This document shows positions 49,210 through 49,367 of a stretch of DNA of 49,367 nucleotides, in pieces; positions within the stretch are counted from its first letter, which is position 1, and each line of letters starts with the position of its first letter. Origin of the DNA: CAMEON01 sp045128275 (GTDB lineage Bacteria; Bacillota; Clostridia; Oscillospirales; CAG-272); the NCBI GenBank assembly GCA_045128275.1, contig JBGVRH010000036.1:1-49367 (forward strand). Reading direction: 5' to 3'. The translations under genes were made by a program, and so were the position numbers. The notes beneath the pieces are model-generated. The model had not been told where the DNA came from. It saw only the letters and a program-made list of their open reading frames with translations, and ran no database searches.

Positions 49210-49367
49210 TTATAGGGGAGCTTGAGAATGCAAAATGCAAAATGCAAAATCAAGTGCGAATGAAACCTTTTGCTGGCGCAAAAGCCAATTTTTGTGGTAA
49301 GAATTTGTCATTCTACACTCCAAAAATGATTGTCCCCTATAGAAAAATCATTCTTGCACACAATTTC
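49210..49367. repeat. Heptad element, GCAAAAT type, cut by window edge
   Basis: GCAAAAT units at about 49230-49250 are followed by a core with CTTTTGC and GCAAAAG that aligns with the core of the element at 26035. TATAGGGGA (49211-49219) has its inverted copy TCCCCTATA near 49334-49342, framing the element. Any matching right arm would lie beyond the window. Confidence 0.75.

Overview
The window looks like chromosome from a spore-forming, Gram-positive Clostridia-type anaerobe (Oscillospiraceae-like; family level is inference). Reasons: coding DNA is GC-rich, ribosome binding sites are AGGAGG/AAAGGAG, promoters are TTGACA-17-TATAAT type, and the gene set includes RNase J, a SipL/DUF3794 sporulation protein, an FtsK/SpoIIIE translocase, Lgt lipoprotein maturation, a dlt-like cluster, a class I glycine riboswitch and an MsmK/UgpC-type sugar ATPase. 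I saw no phage genes, transposase, CRISPR array, rRNA or tRNA.

Layout. 0.25-0.55 kb: a small membrane protein. 0.6-3.2 kb: RNase J behind a perfect promoter and a ~400-nt, very structured leader. 3.4-8.5 kb: a membrane-anchored foldase-like protein, a multi-zinc-ribbon protein, a SipL-like spore protein with a candidate sigma-E promoter, and a small membrane protein. 8.6-9.8 kb: the shared sugar-import ATPase. 10-13.2 kb: a two-gene ThrE-type exporter divergent from a glycine-riboswitch-controlled AGCS symporter. 13.3-17.5 kb: a heterodimeric ABC exporter and PssA. 17.7-19.7 kb: an ECF sigma factor with an overlapping membrane partner (candidate anti-sigma). 19.7-29.2 kb: a long minus-strand unit containing a transglutaminase lipoprotein, a GDPD-IMPase fusion, DltA/DltC/DltB/DltD-like genes, a lipoprotein and a TIM-barrel isomerase. 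29.4-36.6 kb: AspT, a lipoprotein, a nuclease-helicase and a DUF4838 protein. 36.8-41.8 kb: alpha-L-rhamnosidase, GNAT and phosphohexomutase on the plus strand. 41.9-48.5 kb: CPBP protease, Lgt, a surface protein and FtsK/SpoIIIE. 48.7-49.2 kb: a half-size TauE/SafE protein.

How genes fit together. The dlt-like genes, Lgt, lipoproteins, foldase and PssA point to envelope building and modification. Rhamnosidase, the DUF4838 protein, the phosphohexomutase and MsmK fit use of imported plant or microbial oligosaccharides. The riboswitch couples glycine level to amino-acid uptake next to an amino-acid exporter.

The most unusual signal is non-coding. Between 20.6 and 35 kb nearly every wide gap holds an element made of tandem 7-bp repeats (GATACAA, GAATAAT or GCAAAAT types). 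Most carry the reverse complement of the same heptamer in the opposite arm, so they can fold as long hairpins. They start within a few bases of the upstream stop codon and end just before the next ribosome binding site. Pairs of elements share cores or flanks. One more lies at the right edge of the window. They look like a dispersed intercistronic hairpin family, possibly acting on mRNA stability or processing. The structured RNase J leader is the second strongest lead.
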